This document shows, piece by piece, positions 18,258 through 27,710 of a stretch of 64,000 bases of DNA. Under the pieces are notes generated by a model, which had not been told where the DNA came from, ran no database searches, and saw only the letters and a program-made list of their open reading frames with translations. The position numbers were made by a program, and so were the translations under genes. Position 1 is the stretch's first letter, and every line of letters begins with the position of its first letter. The stretch covers positions 1 to 64,000 of the forward strand of contig NZ_SSBL01000003.1 in assembly GCF_004795105.1 (NCBI RefSeq), in the 5' to 3' direction. Origin of the DNA: Streptomyces sp. A0642 (GTDB lineage: Bacteria > Actinomycetota > Actinomycetes > Streptomycetales > Streptomycetaceae).

Positions 18258-21200
18258 ATGAAAGTGACCGGGACACGCGGACTCATGACCGTCTACGTCA
18301 TCCTCGTCGCCGCCCTCACCGGCGTCTACCTGACCGTGTCCGGCGCCCTCACTCCCGTGTGGGCGCTGATCGGGCTCTCGAGCGTCGTCGCCGTCCTGGT
18401 GGGTGTGCGAATCAACCGGCCCGCACACCGCTGGCCTTGGTGGACGCTCGCGGCGGCGTTGCTCGCCTTCACCGCGGGCGATACCTACTACAACAGCCTC
18501 GAAGCCTATTACTCGGCAGCCAATCCGTTCCCGTCCCCCGCGGACGCCTGCTATCTGCTGACCTACCCGCTCTTTACGGCGGGACTACTCGGCCTGGTTC
18601 GGCACCGCGTGACGGAACGTGACCTTCCGGGCCTGCTGGACGCTCTGATCTTCACCGCGGGACTCGCGCTGCCGGTCTGGGTGTTCCTGGTGCAACCACT
18701 CGCCCACGTCGCGGACCTGACGTGGGTACAGCGTGCCACCAGCATCGCCTATCCGCTCGGCGACGTACTGGTTCTGGCACTGCTGGCCCGATTGCTCACG
18801 CTCGGGCCGCACCGGAACCGCAACCGGGCGATGCAGTTCCTCGTCCTCGGCACTCTGACCCTGCTCGGCTTCGACATCGCGTACGGGATTCTGCAGCTCA
18901 ACGGAACGTGGCAGGCCGGCTCCGTCCTGGACAGCGGCTGGATCGTCTTCTACACGTCCTGGGGCCTGGCAGCCCTGCATCCGTCGATGACCGAGCTGAC
19001 CGCCGGCGCGAACCGGCCGCAGTCGCTGCTCCCGCCGCCACGGAGGCTGTTGCTCCTGGCCGGCGCTGTACTGATCGCCCCCGCGATCCTGTTGTACGAG
19101 GGGTCGAGCGGCGCCCCACGGGACGTGGCCGTCATCGCCGCCTTCTCCGGGCTGCTCATCCTGCTCGTGATTCTCCGGCTGACGGGCATGGTCGTGGTCC
19201 ACCGCAAGGCGGTGGCTCGCGAGAACGCCCTGCGTTCGGCCGTCACGGCCCTCGTCGCGGCCATCACCCCGCGGGACATCTCCCACGCCTGCGCCCGAGC
19301 GGTGGCGGAGCTGTTCGGCCCGGAGGTCCCGCACGCGAGCATGCTTCTCTGGGCGCCGGGCGTCGAGAGCTCCGAGGACCAGGAAACCCGTACGGGCGAG
19401 ACGCCCGCCGGACCGCCGGCCGCGCTCGCCATCGAAGAGACGTGCTTGACGCCCGTCGACCGGCTGGGGCCTGCGCTCACCGCCCGGCTGGGGCGTTTCC
19501 GGACCGCCCTCCTGTGTCCAGTGACCGAACCCGACCAGCCCGCCGGGGCCGAACGGCCGGGCGTCCTGCTGGCCGCCGGAGCCGAGAAGCGGCTGAGCGA
19601 AATGCGCAGCTCCCTGGAGATCCTGGCCTCGCACGCGGGGCTGGCGATGCAACGCATGTCGCTCCGCAGGGAGATCAGCCGACGTGAGAACGAGGCGTAC
19701 TTCCGCACATTGGTCCACAACGCCGCAGACGTCATCCTCATCGTGGGCTCCGACGACACCGTCCGGTACGCGAGCCCCTCGGCCCGTCATATGTTCGGGG
19801 CCGCCGAGCTCGTCGGCGTATCGCTGCCCTCGCTCGTGGAGGAGGAGGACAGACGCAGAGCCGGCTGGGCGTTGGCCGCCATGCGCAACGGAGACCGGTG
19901 CGAGTCCCAGGGCCACTGGGGCATACAGAACGGCAACAACCACATCGAAGCCCAAGTGCGTTTCCGCGACCTGCGGGACGACCGCACCGTACGCGGGCTC
20001 GTCGTCACCCTGAGAGATGTGACCGAACAGCGCCAGCTGGAGCAGGAACTCACCCAGCGGGCCTTCCACGATTCGCTGACAGGACTCCCCAACCGGACGC
20101 TGTTGCTGGAGCGGCTCGATCGGGCGCTGCTGCGAGGGGGGCGCCAGGCCTCCGTCACCGGCGTCCTGTTCATCGACCTCGACGACTTCAAGATCGTCAA
20201 CGACAGCATGGGTCACCTCGCGGGGGATCAGCTTCTGGTCGCCGTGGGCAGCCGTCTGGCGGAAACCGTGCGCCGCACCGACACCGCGGCACGGCTGGGC
20301 GGAGACGAGTTCGCCGTGCTGATGGAGGACGCGAAGGCCCCGGTCGACGCCGAACTCCTCGCCGCGCAGGTCATCCAGACGTTGAGCCGCCCGTTCCGTC
20401 TGCCGGAGGGTTCCGTCAGCGTGTCCGCCAGTGTCGGAGTCGCCACGACGGTCGACAGCGCCGACACCAGCGAACTGCTCACCCACGCCGACCTCGCCCT
20501 GTACGCGGCCAAAGTCGCCGGCAAGTGCCAGTGGCGCCACTTCCAGAACCGTCTCCGGGACCGCATGCTGGAGCGGTTCGAACTGCGGACCAACCTGGAC
20601 GTGGCCCTCAACCGGGACGAATTCGCGCTGCGCTACCAGCCAGTGGTGGATATCGCCCGGGGCGAAGTCGTCGGATTCGAGGCGCTCGCCCGATGGTCGA
20701 ACCCGCGGTCGGGTCCGGTGCCGCCGCAGCAGTTCATCGCCCTTGCCGAGGAGACCGGGCACATCACTTCGCTGGGGGCCTGGGTCCTGGGGAACGCGAC
20801 CTCAGACATGGCGCTCCTGCAGAGGGCTACGCCCGGCAATCCGCCATACGTCAGCGTCAATGTGTCGGCCCGGCAGTTCCGGGACGCGGACTTCCTGGAC
20901 AAGGTGCGCGGCGCCCTGGCCACGCCCGGCCTCGCTCCGGGGTCGCTGCAGCTGGAACTCACCGAAACGGTCCTCGTGCAGCGGGACCGCCAGATCGAGG
21001 CCGTGATGCGGAGCCTCAAGGATCTGGGCGTCCGCATCGCGGTCGACGATTTCGGCACGGGTTACTCCTCGCTGCGCTATCTGCGGGACTTCCCCATCGA
21101 CGTGCTGAAGATCGACAAGTCGTTCATCGACGAAATCACCTCGGACGCCCGGCAGATGGCCCTCGTCAAGGGAATCGTCAACATCGCCGACACCCTCGGC

Positions 21201-21422
21201 CTTCAAGTCATCGCCGAGGGAATCGAGGACCGCGGGCAACGCGATCTGCTCGCCCGGACGGGCTGCCGGTTCGGTCAGGGGTTTCTCTATGCCCGTCCGA
21301 TGACGCTCCAGCAGGGTGCTTCCCTCCTGCGCCATCCCTCGGGGAACTGGCATCCGGGTAACGGGCACCCGCACGCGGATGCCGCCAGTAACCGTGTGCC
21401 CGACACCGAAAGGGGCAGCTGA
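18258..21422 (+). CDS. membrane PAS-GGDEF-EAL c-di-GMP enzyme
   Basis: This 1054-residue protein has about eight to ten N-terminal membrane helices (1-310), a GAF-like linker, a PAS domain (about 478-600), a GGDEF domain with intact GGDEF at 681-685 and an EAL domain with intact EAL at 808-810. EAL metal and catalytic residues are present (NVSARQF, ELTETVL, VDDFGTGYSSL, KIDKSF, AEGIE). Both synthesis and hydrolysis of c-di-GMP are therefore possible. In Streptomyces c-di-GMP controls development through BldD. Its place inside the polysaccharide operon suggests local control of that polymer. GGAGG precedes the ATG. Confidence 0.92.
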   Translation: MKVTGTRGLMTVYVILVAALTGVYLTVSGALTPVWALIGLSSVVAVLVGVRINRPAHRWPWWTLAAALLAFTAGDTYYNSLEAYYSAANPFPSPADACYLLTYPLFTAGLLGLVRHRVTERDLPGLLDALIFTAGLALPVWVFLVQPLAHVADLTWVQRATSIAYPLGDVLVLALLARLLTLGPHRNRNRAMQFLVLGTLTLLGFDIAYGILQLNGTWQAGSVLDSGWIVFYTSWGLAALHPSMTELTAGANRPQSLLPPPRRLLLLAGAVLIAPAILLYEGSSGAPRDVAVIAAFSGLLILLVILRLTGMVVVHRKAVARENALRSAVTALVAAITPRDISHACARAVAELFGPEVPHASMLLWAPGVESSEDQETRTGETPAGPPAALAIEETCLTPVDRLGPALTARLGRFRTALLCPVTEPDQPAGAERPGVLLAAGAEKRLSEMRSSLEILASHAGLAMQRMSLRREISRRENEAYFRTLVHNAADVILIVGSDDTVRYASPSARHMFGAAELVGVSLPSLVEEEDRRRAGWALAAMRNGDRCESQGHWGIQNGNNHIEAQVRFRDLRDDRTVRGLVVTLRDVTEQRQLEQELTQRAFHDSLTGLPNRTLLLERLDRALLRGGRQASVTGVLFIDLDDFKIVNDSMGHLAGDQLLVAVGSRLAETVRRTDTAARLGGDEFAVLMEDAKAPVDAELLAAQVIQTLSRPFRLPEGSVSVSASVGVATTVDSADTSELLTHADLALYAAKVAGKCQWRHFQNRLRDRMLERFELRTNLDVALNRDEFALRYQPVVDIARGEVVGFEALARWSNPRSGPVPPQQFIALAEETGHITSLGAWVLGNATSDMALLQRATPGNPPYVSVNVSARQFRDADFLDKVRGALATPGLAPGSLQLELTETVLVQRDRQIEAVMRSLKDLGVRIAVDDFGTGYSSLRYLRDFPIDVLKIDKSFIDEITSDARQMALVKGIVNIADTLGLQVIAEGIEDRGQRDLLARTGCRFGQGFLYARPMTLQQGASLLRHPSGNWHPGNGHPHADAASNRVPDTERGS

Positions 21423-22684
21423 TGCCGGACACATCTGTGGAGACCGCGGGAGCGGCCGTGGCCCGGTCCGATCCACACTGGGGTGATCTCGAACATCTCA
21501 GGCGGACGAGTCCGATGACCGACGCGGTGCTCGACGAGGTACGGGGCAGGCACATCCGCTGCGGTGACCACTGGCTGATCGACTTCGCGTCGTGCAACTA
21601 CCTGGGCTTCGACTACGATCCCGACGTCATCGCCGCGATCGAGCCGGCCGTACGGCGCTGGGGAACGCACCCCAGCTGGTCACGGCTGCTGGGCAGCCCC
21701 CGGCTCTACCCCGAGATCGAGGAGCGGCTCACGGCGCTGCTGGAAGCACAGGACACGCTGCTGCTCCCGACGGCCACGCTGATCCACGCCTCGGTGATCC
21801 CGGTCCTGGCGGACGGGGGACATGTGTTCGTCGAAGCCACCGCACACAGGACCGTGTACGACGGGTGCGCGGGAGCGAGGGGGCAAGGCGCCACGCTCCA
21901 CCGGTTCCAGGGCGATCACCCCGGGCAACTCGACGCCCTGCTGCGGGCAGCGCCGTCGCACTCCGCGCGGCTCGTCTGCCTGGACGGCGTGAACAGCATG
22001 ACCGGGAACATTCCCGACGTACGTGAACTGGCCACCGTGTGCCGCCGCAACGGTGCCACCCTCTACCTCGACGACACCCATGGCTTCGGCGTGATCGGGG
22101 AACGGCGGCCGGACGAGCTGAGCCCGTACGGAGCTCGCGGAAACAGCGTCGTACGGCACACAGGTGAGTCGTACGACGATATCGTGCTCGTCGGCGGATT
22201 CTCCAAGGCGTACTCGTCGCTGCTGGCCTTTCTCGCCCTGCCCACCCCGCTCAAGTCGCTGCTCAAGGTCGCCGCCGCCCCGTACCTCTACTCCGGTCCG
22301 TCTCCGACCGCTTCCTTGGCCACCACCCTCGCGGGGCTGGAAGTCAACGAACGCCGTGGTGATGCCATCCGCGCCGATATCCACCGCAAGACCGCCAGGG
22401 TGCTCGACCACGTCCGAGCCCTGGGCCTGGACACACCCAATAGGGACGGACTGCCGATCGTGGAGATTCCGCTCGACGACCCCTCGGATCTGGATGCCGT
22501 CGCGCTTTCCCTCTGGGACAGCGGTATCTACGTGACGCTGGCCGCCTACCCTCTCGTACCGCGCGACCGCGTCGGTTTCCGCGTCCAGATCACGGCCCTG
22601 AACTCCGACGACGACATCGCATCCCTGTGCGGCGCGCTGACGCGGCTCAGCGAGCAGTTCGCCCTGCGGCGGCGGGAAGGCTGA
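21422..22684 (+). CDS. alpha-oxoamine synthase (BioF/KBL/SPT-like PLP enzyme)
   Basis: This 420-residue fold-type-I PLP enzyme has the PLP Lys at 262 in VGGFSKAYSS, the ring-stacking region (TATLIHASV) and DDTHGFGVIG at 217-225. The family condenses an amino acid with an acyl-CoA, giving aminoketones in biotin, sphingolipid and haem synthesis and in the CAI-1 autoinducer pathway. A biotin role is unlikely because no bio genes are near. The start overlaps the previous stop by one base (TGATG), so it is coupled to the c-di-GMP enzyme. Product unknown. Confidence 0.82.
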   Translation: MPDTSVETAGAAVARSDPHWGDLEHLRRTSPMTDAVLDEVRGRHIRCGDHWLIDFASCNYLGFDYDPDVIAAIEPAVRRWGTHPSWSRLLGSPRLYPEIEERLTALLEAQDTLLLPTATLIHASVIPVLADGGHVFVEATAHRTVYDGCAGARGQGATLHRFQGDHPGQLDALLRAAPSHSARLVCLDGVNSMTGNIPDVRELATVCRRNGATLYLDDTHGFGVIGERRPDELSPYGARGNSVVRHTGESYDDIVLVGGFSKAYSSLLAFLALPTPLKSLLKVAAAPYLYSGPSPTASLATTLAGLEVNERRGDAIRADIHRKTARVLDHVRALGLDTPNRDGLPIVEIPLDDPSDLDAVALSLWDSGIYVTLAAYPLVPRDRVGFRVQITALNSDDDIASLCGALTRLSEQFALRRREG

Positions 22685-22691
22685 GGCCGCC

Positions 22692-23432
22692 ATGGGCGGG
22701 ACCCCGACGTACAACGACGACGTGGACTGGGACAGCTGGCCCGTTCAGGACTATCTCGCGGAGAACTACCGGGAACTGCACCCGTCCGACGCGGCCGTCA
22801 TCGCGCATCACAGCGCCTTCTACCGTCGGCTGGAACCGGGCGGTGCCGCGCGCTCGGTCGAGTTCGGGGCCGGCCCCAACCTCTATCCGCTCATGCTGGC
22901 CGGCGCCGCGAGCCGGCGGATCGACGCGATCGAGGCGAGCGCTGCGGGTGTCGCCTATCTGAACCGGCAGCTGAACGAGGGCGCCGACCCCAGTTGGGAA
23001 CCCTTCTACGCGCTGTGCCGGACATTGAACCCGCAGCTGCCGCCGACGCTGTCGCAAGCCCTCTCGGTGGTGCACGTCGTGCACACCGACGCGCGCAGTC
23101 TGATCCCCGGTACCTATGATTTCGCGTCGATGAACTTCGTTGCTGAGGGAATCACCGAGGACTTCTCCGAATTCAAGCAGTTCTGCGGGCGGTTCGTAGG
23201 CTCTGTGCGCCCCGGCGGGCATGTGGTCGCCGCGTTCATGGAGAACATGCCCACGTACCGTATCGGTGCGGCGTCGCTGTGGCCCGGCTGCCCGGTGAAC
23301 CGTCGCCTCGTCACCGAGGTATTCGCCCCCCTGACCGAGCGGCTCGCCGTCACCCGGATCGACTCGGACTCCAGCCTTCCGGATTACGGCGATTCCGGAA
23401 TGGTGCTCCTGACGGCCGTCAGGCCGGAGTGA
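22692..23432 (+). CDS. SAM-dependent methyltransferase (NNMT/PNMT/TEMT-like)
   Basis: This 246-residue class I methyltransferase contains DYLAENY near residue 19 and the SAM loop VEFGAGPNLYP near 56-66, typical of the NNMT/PNMT/TEMT family of small-amine N-methyltransferases. It starts 7 bases after the alpha-oxoamine synthase and is the last gene of the operon. It may methylate the amine made by that enzyme; this is inference from order. Its 3' end overlaps the convergent GH15 gene by 14 bases. Confidence 0.8.
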   Translation: MGGTPTYNDDVDWDSWPVQDYLAENYRELHPSDAAVIAHHSAFYRRLEPGGAARSVEFGAGPNLYPLMLAGAASRRIDAIEASAAGVAYLNRQLNEGADPSWEPFYALCRTLNPQLPPTLSQALSVVHVVHTDARSLIPGTYDFASMNFVAEGITEDFSEFKQFCGRFVGSVRPGGHVVAAFMENMPTYRIGAASLWPGCPVNRRLVTEVFAPLTERLAVTRIDSDSSLPDYGDSGMVLLTAVRPE

Positions 23433-25221
23433 TCCCCGAGCGCTGGAGGGCGAATGCCGTCTCCACGAGAGCGATGTGGCTGACGCCCTTCGGAGCGTTT
23501 CCCAGTTGGCGGCCTGCCTCGGGATCCCACTGCTCCGACAACAGCCCGACGTCGTTACGGACACCGAGCACCCGCTCGAACATGTCGCGCGCCTCGTCCA
23601 GCCGGCCGATGCCGGCAAGGGCCTCGGCATACCAGAGCGAGCAGGCCACGAACGCGCCCTCCGTACCGTGCATGCCGTCGATGCCGTGTACGCCGCTGCC
23701 ATTCGATGCGTACCGCCTCAGGAAGCCCTGGTGCTCGAGACCTCGCATCGCCGCGACCGTGCCACGGATCCTTTCGTCGTCCGACGGAAGGAAGCCCAGC
23801 CGCGCGATCAGCAGAGATGAGGCGTCGAGCGAGGAAGACCCGTAGGACTGGACGAACGACCGCTGCTCCGCGTCCCAGCCCTCGCGGCACACTTCCTCGC
23901 GCACGGCGGCGCGCATCGCCCGCCACTCCGCAGAAGACCCGTTTCTGCCGAGGAGAGCGCCCATGCGCACGGCGCGGTCCGCGGCGACCCAGGACATGAC
24001 CTTGGAATGGACGAAGTGCCGTTGGGGCCCGCGCACCTCCCACAGACCTCGGTCCGGATCGCGCCAGTGCTTCTGGAGGTAGCGCATCAGGGCGGTCACG
24101 AGGCTCCACATATGGGGTTGCACGGGTATGCCCGCACGGAGGGACCAGTAGAGGGCATCGATGACCTCGCCGTATACGTCGAGCTGAAGCTGACCGGCGG
24201 CGGCGTTCCCGAAATGCACGGGGCGCGCTCCTTCGTATCCCGGCAGCCAGGGGGCCTCGGTCTCCGGCAGCCTCCGCTGCCCTTCGAGCCCGTACACCGT
24301 CTGCAGATCGGCAGGCTCACCTGCGATGGTGCGCAGCAGCCAGTCCAGCCACGCTGTCGCCTCCTCCCGGTAGCCGCTGCGCAGCAGGCAGGACAGGGCA
24401 AGGGCCGAGTCGCGCAGCCAGCAGAACCGGTAGTCCCAGTTCCGCTCGCCTCCCACGCACCCTGGGAGCGAGGTGGTGGGCGCCGCGATGATGCTGCCTG
24501 TGGGTGCGAAGGTGAGCGCCTTCAGCGTGATCAAGGATCGCACCACCGCCTCGCTCCAGGGTCCCTCGTAGCGGCACTGGGCTGTCCATTCACGCCAGAA
24601 GTCCTCTGTCTCCTTCAACGCTGTCTCCGCCGGCAGGCACAGCTCGAAGGGCGGGCTGGTCAGGTGCGACGGTGCCCACGCGAGCATCAGAGTCAGACGC
24701 CGGCCAGCCGGTACGGCGAACTCCGCGACGGTGGAGCCGCCGCTCTCGGAAAAGTCCACAGGGGCGTCGGCACTCTGCCAGAGGGCATCCGGTCCGGCGA
24801 CGGCCACGATACAAGCGCCTGCGGGTCTGACCCAGGGGACCACGCGTCCCTGATGGAAGCGTGGCCTCAATTCGCTGCGCATGGTGACACAGCCTGCAAT
24901 GCCCTCCACGGTGCGCACCATAAACGGCGAGTTGCTCCGTGCCGGCATGAAATCCGTGACACGCACGGCTCCGGTTTCGGTCTCCCACCAGGAGTCCAGG
25001 ATCAGTGTGTTGTCGCGGTATTCCCTGCGGGAGGACTCTTGTGCACCGACGGGCGCGATCCGCCAGAAACCGTTGCTCCCGTCACCCAGCAAGGCGGCGA
25101 AACACGCCGGTGAATCGAATTGGGGGACGCAGAGCCAGTCGACCGAACCGTCGGTGCCGATCATGCCGGCCGTTTCGAGATCACTGACGAGGGCGTAGTT
25201 CTCGATTGGATTGCTCATCAT
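23419..25221 (-). CDS. glycoside hydrolase family 15 protein (glucoamylase/trehalase type)
   Basis: This 600-residue protein has the actinobacterial GH15 layout: an N-terminal beta-sandwich (1-220; YALVSDLETAGMIGTDGSVD) and an alpha/alpha-barrel (from about 250). Signatures include GGERNWDYRFCWLRDSAL, GQLQLDVYGEVIDALYW and TEGAFVACSLWYAEAL near the C-terminus, the latter with a likely catalytic Glu. Such proteins include alpha-glucosidases and trehalases and are usually cytoplasmic; no signal peptide is seen. It converges on the methyltransferase gene. Two adjacent ATG codons make the exact start uncertain by one residue. Confidence 0.88.
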   Translation of the reverse strand: MMSNPIENYALVSDLETAGMIGTDGSVDWLCVPQFDSPACFAALLGDGSNGFWRIAPVGAQESSRREYRDNTLILDSWWETETGAVRVTDFMPARSNSPFMVRTVEGIAGCVTMRSELRPRFHQGRVVPWVRPAGACIVAVAGPDALWQSADAPVDFSESGGSTVAEFAVPAGRRLTLMLAWAPSHLTSPPFELCLPAETALKETEDFWREWTAQCRYEGPWSEAVVRSLITLKALTFAPTGSIIAAPTTSLPGCVGGERNWDYRFCWLRDSALALSCLLRSGYREEATAWLDWLLRTIAGEPADLQTVYGLEGQRRLPETEAPWLPGYEGARPVHFGNAAAGQLQLDVYGEVIDALYWSLRAGIPVQPHMWSLVTALMRYLQKHWRDPDRGLWEVRGPQRHFVHSKVMSWVAADRAVRMGALLGRNGSSAEWRAMRAAVREEVCREGWDAEQRSFVQSYGSSSLDASSLLIARLGFLPSDDERIRGTVAAMRGLEHQGFLRRYASNGSGVHGIDGMHGTEGAFVACSLWYAEALAGIGRLDEARDMFERVLGVRNDVGLLSEQWDPEAGRQLGNAPKGVSHIALVETAFALQRSGITPA

Positions 25222-25606
25222 CGCACTACGCCGTCTTACACAAAGCCGCTGCTTCCAGGCTACGCCACATTCCGTGTCAGGACCGGCCGGGGGTCCGCCG
25301 GTGGTGAGGCGCGGAATGTGGCCGAGGCCCTGCCGGCCCGACTCCCGACGTCGGCAGCACGGACGACACGGCGTTGGTCATCATGCGCCCGTAAAGCACC
25401 ACGCTCGCCCCCGTCATGCTCTCCCGCATCGCCGGCCCGCTGGTGGGTCCGGGGTCCCCAGGTCGGGCGAGGTGGCCGTCGCCGCGCACCCGGGAAGGGA
25501 AGAATAATGTCCGATTTGACTCTTCCGGCATTTCTGACAGCGTGGTCAGTGCCGTATCTCCCCTTTCCTCCCGGGCTACGTCGAGACCCACCACGGAGCC
25601 GCAGCC
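25222..25606. other. intergenic region, no gene seen
   Basis: About 385 bases separate the divergent GH15 and DUF2252 genes. It holds no convincing coding frame. A TTGACT at about 25515 is a possible -35 element for the DUF2252 gene. Otherwise nothing recognisable is seen. Confidence 0.5.
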
Positions 25607-27025
25607 ATGGCCGACAACCCTCCGGACGGACACGACATGCGGCACTGGACCACGCGGCAGCGGGCCGCGTTCGGCAAGGCCGCGCGGGCGGCGGCGCCCC
25701 GGTCCAGCCACTCCGAGTTCGCGTCGGGACCGGGGCGGCCGGACCCGTTGGAGATCATCGAGAAACAGTCGGCGTCACGGCTGCCGGACCTCGTTCCGGT
25801 CCGCTACGGCAGGATGTCCGAGTCGCCGTTCCGCTTCTACCGGGGCGCCGCCGGCGTCATGGCATCGGATCTCGCGGGCACGCCGACGACGGGGCTGCGG
25901 ACCCAACTGTGCGGAGACGCACACATGTTGAACTTCCGGCTGCTGGCCTCACCCGAGCGTCGCCTGATGTTCGACATCAACGACTTCGACGAGACGCTGC
26001 CGGGCCCCTGGGAGTGGGACGTCAAACGCCTCGCCGCCAGCCTCGTCATCGCGGGCCGGGCGAACGGCTTCAGCGCCAAGGAACGGGCCGCGATCGTACG
26101 GGCCGGCGTGCGGTCGTACCGGGAGAGCATGCGCACCTTCGCCGGGCTCGGCAACCTGGCTGTGTGGTACGCCCAGTTCGATGTCGACCGGGTGCGGGAC
26201 CGCTTCGCGGCCGACCTGTCCGCGCGGGGCCGCGAGCGGTGGGCGCAGGCCGTGGCCAAGGCGCGTGCGCACGACACCCTGCAGGTCTTCGACAAGCTCA
26301 CCCACGTCGTCGACGGCCGGCGCCGCATCATCTCCGACCCGCCGCTCATCACCCGCCTCGAGGATCTGCTGCCGGATGACCGGCGTGGTGCCGTGGAACA
26401 GCAGATCCGCACACTGATCGCACACTACGGCGAGACCCTGCAGTCGGACCGGCGGTTCCTGCTGCAGCAGTACCGGGTGGCGGACATGGCCCGCAAGGTC
26501 GTCGGGGTCGGCAGCGTGGGCACGCGGTGCTGGATCGTGCTCCTGCTCGGCAAGGACGACGAAGATCCGCTGTTCCTCCAGGCCAAGGAGGCCGACGAGT
26601 CGGTCCTGGCGCCCCATGTGGGGAACAGCGCGTACCGCACCCAGGGCGAGCGGGTGGTGGCCGGACAGCGGCTGATGCAGGCCACCAGTGACATCTTCCT
26701 GGGCTGGGAGCGCGCCGAAGGCATCGACGGCCGGCGGCGGGACTTCTACGTACGGCAGTTGCGGGACTGGAAGTGGGTCGCGGCGGCCGAGGACATGGTG
26801 CCCCGGGGCATGCGCACCTTCGGGGAACTGTGCGGTGCGACCCTGGCCCGGGCCCACGCGAGATCGGGCGACCGCGTCGCCATCGCCGCCTATCTGGGCG
26901 GCGGCGACTCCTTCGACCGGGCACTGGTGGTCTTCGCCGAGCACTACGCCGACCAGAACGAGCGCGACCATCAGGCACTCGTCGACGCCGTCCGCACCGG
27001 GCGGCTGCCCGCCGAGGCGGCCTGA
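25607..27025 (+). CDS. DUF2252-family protein
   Basis: This 472-residue soluble protein is full length for DUF2252. Hallmarks are SPFRFYRGAAGVMASDL, LCGDAHMLNFRLL, DINDFDETLPGPWEWD and a late ARAHARSGD. The pattern of His/Asp in GDAHxxNF and DFD resembles phosphotransferase-fold proteins, but the function is not established. No signal peptide or membrane helix is present. It is monocistronic; the gene to its right is a decayed hydrolase. Confidence 0.85.
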   Translation: MADNPPDGHDMRHWTTRQRAAFGKAARAAAPRSSHSEFASGPGRPDPLEIIEKQSASRLPDLVPVRYGRMSESPFRFYRGAAGVMASDLAGTPTTGLRTQLCGDAHMLNFRLLASPERRLMFDINDFDETLPGPWEWDVKRLAASLVIAGRANGFSAKERAAIVRAGVRSYRESMRTFAGLGNLAVWYAQFDVDRVRDRFAADLSARGRERWAQAVAKARAHDTLQVFDKLTHVVDGRRRIISDPPLITRLEDLLPDDRRGAVEQQIRTLIAHYGETLQSDRRFLLQQYRVADMARKVVGVGSVGTRCWIVLLLGKDDEDPLFLQAKEADESVLAPHVGNSAYRTQGERVVAGQRLMQATSDIFLGWERAEGIDGRRRDFYVRQLRDWKWVAAAEDMVPRGMRTFGELCGATLARAHARSGDRVAIAAYLGGGDSFDRALVVFAEHYADQNERDHQALVDAVRTGRLPAEAA

Positions 27026-27071
27026 ACATCGCCGACGCCTCGCCCAAGGCCGCGCGGGCAGGGGGTCCGAG

Positions 27072-27278
27072 CTACTCGCCGCGTTCGTGCTCGCCGCGTT
27101 CGTGACCGATGAACGCGGTCAGCGCGTCCACCGTTGCGCCGGGCTGTTCGTCGGGAATGAAGTGTCCGGCCTCCGGGATGAAGACGCCGGTCGCGTTCTC
27201 CGCCCACGGGCCGAGGGAGGCGGCCATGTCGGGGATCGAGCCGTGGGAGCTGGAGATGCCCAGGATGGGGACGGTCAA
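27072..27278 (-). pseudogene. C-terminal remnant of an alpha/beta-hydrolase
   Basis: The 68-residue frame (MTVPILGISSSHGSIPDMAA, then EAGHFIPDEQP) matches only the last quarter of epoxide-hydrolase-like alpha/beta-hydrolases, with the catalytic His in AGHF. The core domain and nucleophile elbow are missing. It abuts an unrelated plus-strand fragment at 27287, so a deletion or insertion joined them. Confidence 0.6.
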
Positions 27279-27286
27279 GGGCCCTC

Positions 27287-27484
27287 GTGCGCGCGCGGCT
27301 GCGGACCGCCCTGAGCGTCGCGCAGTTGACCGAAGGCGAGGCCGAGGACTTCGCGCTGCACATGGCGGCGGTCAACCAGTCACTGGCCGTGCTGAGCAGG
27401 ACCGGGGCGAGTGAGAAGCAGCTCCGCACGGTCATCGACATCAGCATGAGCGCGCTCTCGCACGTTTTGGGTGCCCGGAGCTAG
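27287..27484 (+). CDS. 65-residue fragment, unknown
   Basis: This GTG-started frame of helical character (LTEGEAEDFALHMAAVNQSL) ends in TAG. It has no ribosome-binding site and starts right at the edge of the hydrolase remnant. It looks like the C-terminal helix bundle of a larger protein, possibly a regulator, but the family is not recognisable. Most likely a fragment rather than a functional gene. Confidence 0.3.
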   Translation: MRARLRTALSVAQLTEGEAEDFALHMAAVNQSLAVLSRTGASEKQLRTVIDISMSALSHVLGARS

Positions 27485-27496
27485 CCCCCCCGCTCG

Positions 27497-27568
27497 GCCT
27501 GATCCGGGCCGTGTGGATGGTTCGGGAGCGGTGCCTGATCCGATCCATGCGGATGGTCCGGGGGGCGG
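27497..27568. repeat. two 36-base tandem repeats
   Basis: Two adjacent units starting GCCTGATCCG at 27497 and 27533 are about 78% identical. They lie in a gene-free stretch between the fragment at 27287 and the methyltransferase gene. No function is evident. Confidence 0.5.
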
Positions 27569-27710
27569 TGGTGCTTTCCGGCGGGGGTGTGGCCATCGCG
27601 GGCCTGGCACATACGGCACGACCCGCAACAGCCTTCGGCTGTGTCACCTCGACACCGATGCCCTCGGCGGAGTGGCCGTTCACCCCCTCCCGGGCTGCGG
27701 CGTGGCCCGG

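Noticed and set aside
18585..20762. A 725-codon minus-strand open frame
   Set aside because: It lies opposite the GGDEF-EAL gene, has no family motif and a composition typical of high-GC antisense frames.
11272..23432. Secondary-metabolite gene cluster
   Set aside because: No PKS, NRPS, terpene or RiPP core enzyme is present. The gene set fits polysaccharide synthesis.
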